Positions 60,685 through 64,000 of a stretch of DNA of 64,000 nt are shown in pieces. Source of the DNA: CAUZIR01 sp965250195 (GTDB taxonomy: Bacteria; Chloroflexota; Dehalococcoidia; Lucifugimonadales; UBA2962). The notes under the pieces are model-generated. The model saw nothing but the letters and a program-made list of their open reading frames with translations, had not been told where the DNA came from and did no database searches. Made by a program: the position numbers and the translations under genes. Where the stretch lies: positions 2,587,424 to 2,651,423 of the forward strand of contig OZ252295.1 in NCBI GenBank assembly GCA_965250195.1. The letters are read 5' to 3'. Positions within the stretch are counted from its first letter, which is position 1. Each line of letters starts with the position of its first letter.

Positions 60685-61812
60685 ATGGACGAACGCCTTA
60701 CATTCGGTCGATTTTTCGACCAGATAGTCGCCTGGGAGTCGCTGATTGCCCTGGGCTTGTTCGCCGCCTTCATGGTCGGCGCGTTCGTTCTACGCTTTGT
60801 CCTCAAGAAGGTCACCGAGCATCTGGAGGAGCGTGCGCCCGATAGCTTCGTCGCCCAGATGATCAACGCTGCCCGTGGCCCGGCGGTACTGTTTGTATTC
60901 ATACTGGGCCTCTACCTGGGCATTATCGCCCTGCCCATAGAGGGCGGTGGTTGGCGACAGGGTGTCACCTCGGCCTGGACCATCGGGGTGGTGGTCGTAA
61001 TGGTGCAGGCGGCCGCCAGCGCCGTGCGGTTCTCAATCAACTGGTACCTGAAAGTGGTCGCGCCCAAGACGGCGACGCCGCTCGACGACAAGATGCTGCC
61101 CCAGGTGCGGCGCATCCTGCTGATCGTCGTTTACGGCATCGGCTTCCTCATTGCCCTGGACGCACTCGGCGTATCCATCAGCCCGCTGCTAGGCGGTCTC
61201 GGTATTACTGGTATAGCAGTTGCCCTGGCGCTACAGCCCACGCTAAGCAACTTCTTCGCCGGAACCTACGTCATGTCGGACGGTGCGATGGATGTGGGCG
61301 ACTACATTGAGCTGACCGGGGGCCCCGCCGGGTATGTCGCCGACGTGGGCTGGCGCAGCACCAAGATACGGACCATCTACAACAACCTGGTAATCATTCC
61401 CAACTCGGTCCTCGCCGACACGATTTTCACCAATTACCAGACACCCAGCACCGCCGTCAGCGTGAGGGTGGACTGTGGGGTGAGCTACGACAGCGACCTT
61501 CAGCACGTCCAGGACGTTGCCCTTGCGGCCTCCCGTAAGGTGATTTCCGAGAGCGCTAATGCCGTCGAGTTCGACCCGATCGTGAACTTTAAGACGTTCG
61601 GCGACTCGAACATCGATTTTTACATTTTCGCCCGGGCCAGGGACCGCATTTCCAGTTTCAGACTGACCAGCGAGTTGATCAAGGCCATCCACGCCCGCTT
61701 TACCGAGGAGGGCATTGAGATCAACTACCCGGTGCGCAAGATCGTCTACGAGGGCGGCCAGAAGCTACCGGTGGAACTGACGACCGTCCCCCCTAATGGC
61801 CAGGGGGCCTGA
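60685..61812 (+). CDS. MscS-family mechanosensitive ion channel
   Basis: 375 aa. Three or more N-terminal helices, then the pore-lining region LGGLGITGIAVALALQPTLSNFFAGTYVMSDGAMDVGDYIEL and the beta domain with GWRSTKIRTIYNNLVIIPNSVLADTIFTNYQ, the MscS signature. ATG 60685 is used (MDERLTFGRFF). Confidence 0.86.
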   Translation: MDERLTFGRFFDQIVAWESLIALGLFAAFMVGAFVLRFVLKKVTEHLEERAPDSFVAQMINAARGPAVLFVFILGLYLGIIALPIEGGGWRQGVTSAWTIGVVVVMVQAAASAVRFSINWYLKVVAPKTATPLDDKMLPQVRRILLIVVYGIGFLIALDALGVSISPLLGGLGITGIAVALALQPTLSNFFAGTYVMSDGAMDVGDYIELTGGPAGYVADVGWRSTKIRTIYNNLVIIPNSVLADTIFTNYQTPSTAVSVRVDCGVSYDSDLQHVQDVALAASRKVISESANAVEFDPIVNFKTFGDSNIDFYIFARARDRISSFRLTSELIKAIHARFTEEGIEINYPVRKIVYEGGQKLPVELTTVPPNGQGA

Positions 61813-61843
61813 GAAGCCGGTACGACCCCTTTCTTCGAGCCGG

Positions 61844-63799
61844 CTAGAGCCGGCGGCCGAGCATGTGGCCTTCGTAGACGGCGGCCTCGACGTCCCTGGG
61901 TTGCACGCAGTCGCCGATGGCGTGCAACTCCCCTACCCTGCCCTCTAGCTCGCGGTACAGGCCGTCGCGGGCCCTTCCCCCGGCCGCGAACACGACGGTG
62001 TCGACGCCTTCCAGGGTCCACTGTTTGGGGGAGTAGACGGCGTCTCTGACCGAGACCGAGCTCTCGCCGATAGCCGTCACTTCGGTCAGCGGAGACAGCG
62101 TGACTCCGGCTTTTAGAAGATCTTCGTAAAGGTGGCGCCAGACGCCCGCCTGGATGTGCTCGCCGATGACGGGCATGCCGGTGACGAGGGTCACGTTTTT
62201 GCCCCGACCGGCCAGGTGGTTGGCGACGTCGCAACCCTCGCGCAGGCCCTGAGTGTCGATGACCACCACGCTCTGGCCGACAGGTGCGTCGCCCGACATG
62301 ACGTCGTGGGCGGAGATGACGTTAGCGCCCTCTGCACCAGGCATCTCGGGGATGTACGGGGACGCGCCGGTGGCCAAGACGACGGCGTCGGGCGACCCGG
62401 CGATCACGGTTTCGGCCGTGGCCTCGACGCCGGTGCGGATGTTCACACCGGCGCGCCGGGCCCGGGCGTCCATGTAGCGAGCGATGTCGCCCCACTCCGA
62501 CCTGCCTGGGGCCATAGCGGTGACGATGGTCTGACCGCCGGTGCGGTCGGCGCGCTCCAGTAACGTGACCCGGTGGCCGCGCTCGGCCGCGATGGTCGCC
62601 GCTTCGAGCCCGGCCGGGCCACCGCCGATGACCACTACGCGTTTTGGGGCTTCGGCCGCCGGAAGCTCGCTTAGCGCAGCCTCCCTGCCCGCCACCGGGT
62701 TGTAGACGCAGGTGATGGGCAGGCGACGCGCCTGCCTGCCTTTGCAGCTCTGGTTGCAGGCGATGCAGGGACGGATCTCGCTCGCCCTGCCCCCCATAGC
62801 CTTTGCCGGGAGAAAGGGGTCGGCGATTAGCTCGCGTGCCATGCCGACGAGGTCCATCCGGCCGTCTCGCACGAGCTGGTCGGCGAGTTTGGGAGTATTG
62901 ATGCGGCCCGACCCGATGACCGGTACCTGAGCGACCGCCTTGACCCGAGCGGCGAGACCGGAAAACTGGCCGGGTTGGTGGTAGTGGGACGGGATGATGC
63001 TGGCGGCGCTCTTGAGGTCGTAATTGGTTCCGGCGGTCAGGCTGACGTAGTCGACCTGCTCGGGCCGACACAGGCTCGGGATCCATTCGAGAACATCGTC
63101 AATGTTTTGGCCGTAATCCAGGTCATCGTCCGTATAGCGGACGCCGAGGATGCTTTCGGGGCCGATCGCCTCTCGTACCGAGGCGAGGCACTCCTTCGCG
63201 AAGGTCATACGGCCTTCAAGGTCGCCGCCGTAGCGGTCGGTCCGCCGATTGGCGTGCTCGGACAGGAACTGGGGGATGAGGTTGCCAAAGGCGATGGCGA
63301 TCTCTACGCCATCGAAGCCCGAACGCACGACGCGCTCGGCCGCCGCACCAAAGGCACTGACGATGTCCTCAATCTCACCGACGGACAGTTCGTGCGGCAT
63401 GACTCGGCCGAAGTGGACCGAGGGCGCGGGCAGGGCCGAGGGGGCGACGGTGACGGTCTCGGAGACGCCGGAGGGGTGCGGCACGCGGCGACCGGCGTGG
63501 GTTATCTGGGCGACGATTACGGTGCCGTGCTCGTGCACGGCGTCTGCGATGCGGGCCATCGGCGCTATCGCCTCGTCGCCGTGGATCTTTAGAGGGAAGG
63601 TGCCCGTGGGGTGGACCGACGCCCCCTCCGTGACGATCATGGCCACGCCGCCCTTGGCCCGCTCGGCGTAGTAGTGGACGTGGCGCTCTGTAAACTGGCC
63701 CTCGCTCTCGAAGATGGTCGCGTGGGCGGTGCACACCAATCGATTCTTCAGCGATTTCGAGCCCAACTTTAACGGGCTGAACAGGTCTGGATAGCTCAC
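61844..63799 (-). CDS. NADH:flavin oxidoreductase/2,4-dienoyl-CoA reductase-like protein
   Basis: 651 aa. Old Yellow Enzyme-type TIM barrel (ITHAGRRVPHPSG, IAFGNLIPQFLSEHANRRTDRYGG), iron-sulfur cysteines CIACNQSC..ITC, then an FAD/NADPH module (GGGPAGLEAAT). Start GTG 63799 overlaps the stop of the previous gene by 3 bp. Would reduce an activated alkene or thioester. Confidence 0.87.
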   Translation of the reverse strand: MSYPDLFSPLKLGSKSLKNRLVCTAHATIFESEGQFTERHVHYYAERAKGGVAMIVTEGASVHPTGTFPLKIHGDEAIAPMARIADAVHEHGTVIVAQITHAGRRVPHPSGVSETVTVAPSALPAPSVHFGRVMPHELSVGEIEDIVSAFGAAAERVVRSGFDGVEIAIAFGNLIPQFLSEHANRRTDRYGGDLEGRMTFAKECLASVREAIGPESILGVRYTDDDLDYGQNIDDVLEWIPSLCRPEQVDYVSLTAGTNYDLKSAASIIPSHYHQPGQFSGLAARVKAVAQVPVIGSGRINTPKLADQLVRDGRMDLVGMARELIADPFLPAKAMGGRASEIRPCIACNQSCKGRQARRLPITCVYNPVAGREAALSELPAAEAPKRVVVIGGGPAGLEAATIAAERGHRVTLLERADRTGGQTIVTAMAPGRSEWGDIARYMDARARRAGVNIRTGVEATAETVIAGSPDAVVLATGASPYIPEMPGAEGANVISAHDVMSGDAPVGQSVVVIDTQGLREGCDVANHLAGRGKNVTLVTGMPVIGEHIQAGVWRHLYEDLLKAGVTLSPLTEVTAIGESSVSVRDAVYSPKQWTLEGVDTVVFAAGGRARDGLYRELEGRVGELHAIGDCVQPRDVEAAVYEGHMLGRRL

Positions 63800-64000
63800 T
63801 TGGCCGTCTGGCCGCCGTCCAGATAGATGACCTGGCCGGTCATGTAGTCGGAGGCTGGGCTGGCGAGGTAGACGGCCAACAGGCCGAGGTCGCGCAGGTC
63901 GCCCGGAACGCCCAGCGGCACGCGGGCCATCATGAAGGCGCGCTCGTCGGCATCGTCGCCGCCAAGATCGTTCATTCGGGTCTCGAACTCACCGGGGGCG
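63796..64000 (-). CDS. SDR-family oxidoreductase, C-terminal fragment
   Basis: 67 residues of the end of an SDR: ...RVPLGVPGDLRDLGLLAVYL, ASDYMTGQVIYLDGGQTAK. The gene starts beyond the right edge. Its TGA overlaps the GTG of the flavin oxidoreductase. Confidence 0.85.
   Translation of the reverse strand, partial: APGEFETRMNDLGGDDADERAFMMARVPLGVPGDLRDLGLLAVYLASPASDYMTGQVIYLDGGQTAK

Overview
The window reads as chromosomal DNA of a GC-rich, aerobic, free-living bacterium. The gene content (tandem phosphotriesterase-related proteins, an L-rhamnonate-dehydratase-like enolase, CaiB/BaiF CoA-transferases, a large molybdenum hydroxylase subunit, an Old Yellow Enzyme type oxidoreductase, kelch and pentapeptide lipoproteins, a kinase-ATPase with a GEGGKKKVYLAHD glycine loop) suggests a Chloroflexota lineage close to SAR202/Dehalococcoidia. 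This is inferred from content; there is no rRNA here to prove it.

Layout. 1-7.3 kb: start of a flavoprotein, an HSL-type esterase, a small ribbon-helix-helix regulator opposite a strong promoter, an Fpg/Nei glycosylase, then four tandem phosphotriesterase-related genes. 7.3-20.4 kb: secreted lipoprotein, GNAT, three VOC genes, an amidohydrolase/gamma-glutamyltransferase/MBL run facing a glutamine synthetase and a DUF2652-like gene broken by an in-frame TAA, then a DsbA-like protein, GYD protein, aldo-keto reductase and enolase-family enzyme. 20.4-28.9 kb: a secretome cluster of two kelch lipoproteins and three pentapeptide-repeat lipoproteins, with a HAD hydrolase, an ammonium transporter carrying a 1-nt frameshift, and a likely selenoprotein (in-frame TGA followed by a SECIS-like hairpin). 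28.2-48.1 kb: a mosaic island in which nearly every gene or small ORF is separated by a copy of a dispersed palindromic repeat of about 60 bp; I count 18 copies, all in one orientation. It holds a 1272-residue kinase/ATPase, an SIS protein, hydrolases, a transporter, small unknowns, a third kelch lipoprotein and a fragment of a YDG/SRA domain. 48.3-64 kb: tRNA-Thr, a SET-domain protein, then a catabolic block (acyl-CoA dehydrogenase, acyl-CoA synthetase, CoA transferase, aldo-keto reductases, a fifth phosphotriesterase-related protein, SDRs, molybdenum hydroxylase subunit, OYE-type reductase) with a beta-propeller lipoprotein and a MscS channel.

Together the genes suggest an oxidative heterotroph that handles diverse carboxylic acids, lactones/esters and gamma-glutamyl compounds and displays many repeat-rich lipoproteins. 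The observations most worth pursuing are the selenoprotein with its candidate SECIS, the dispersed repeat family with its cassette-like spacing, a second repeat whose hairpin is kept with different bases, and a kelch plus C-terminal-domain pairing that is fused at one locus and split at another.
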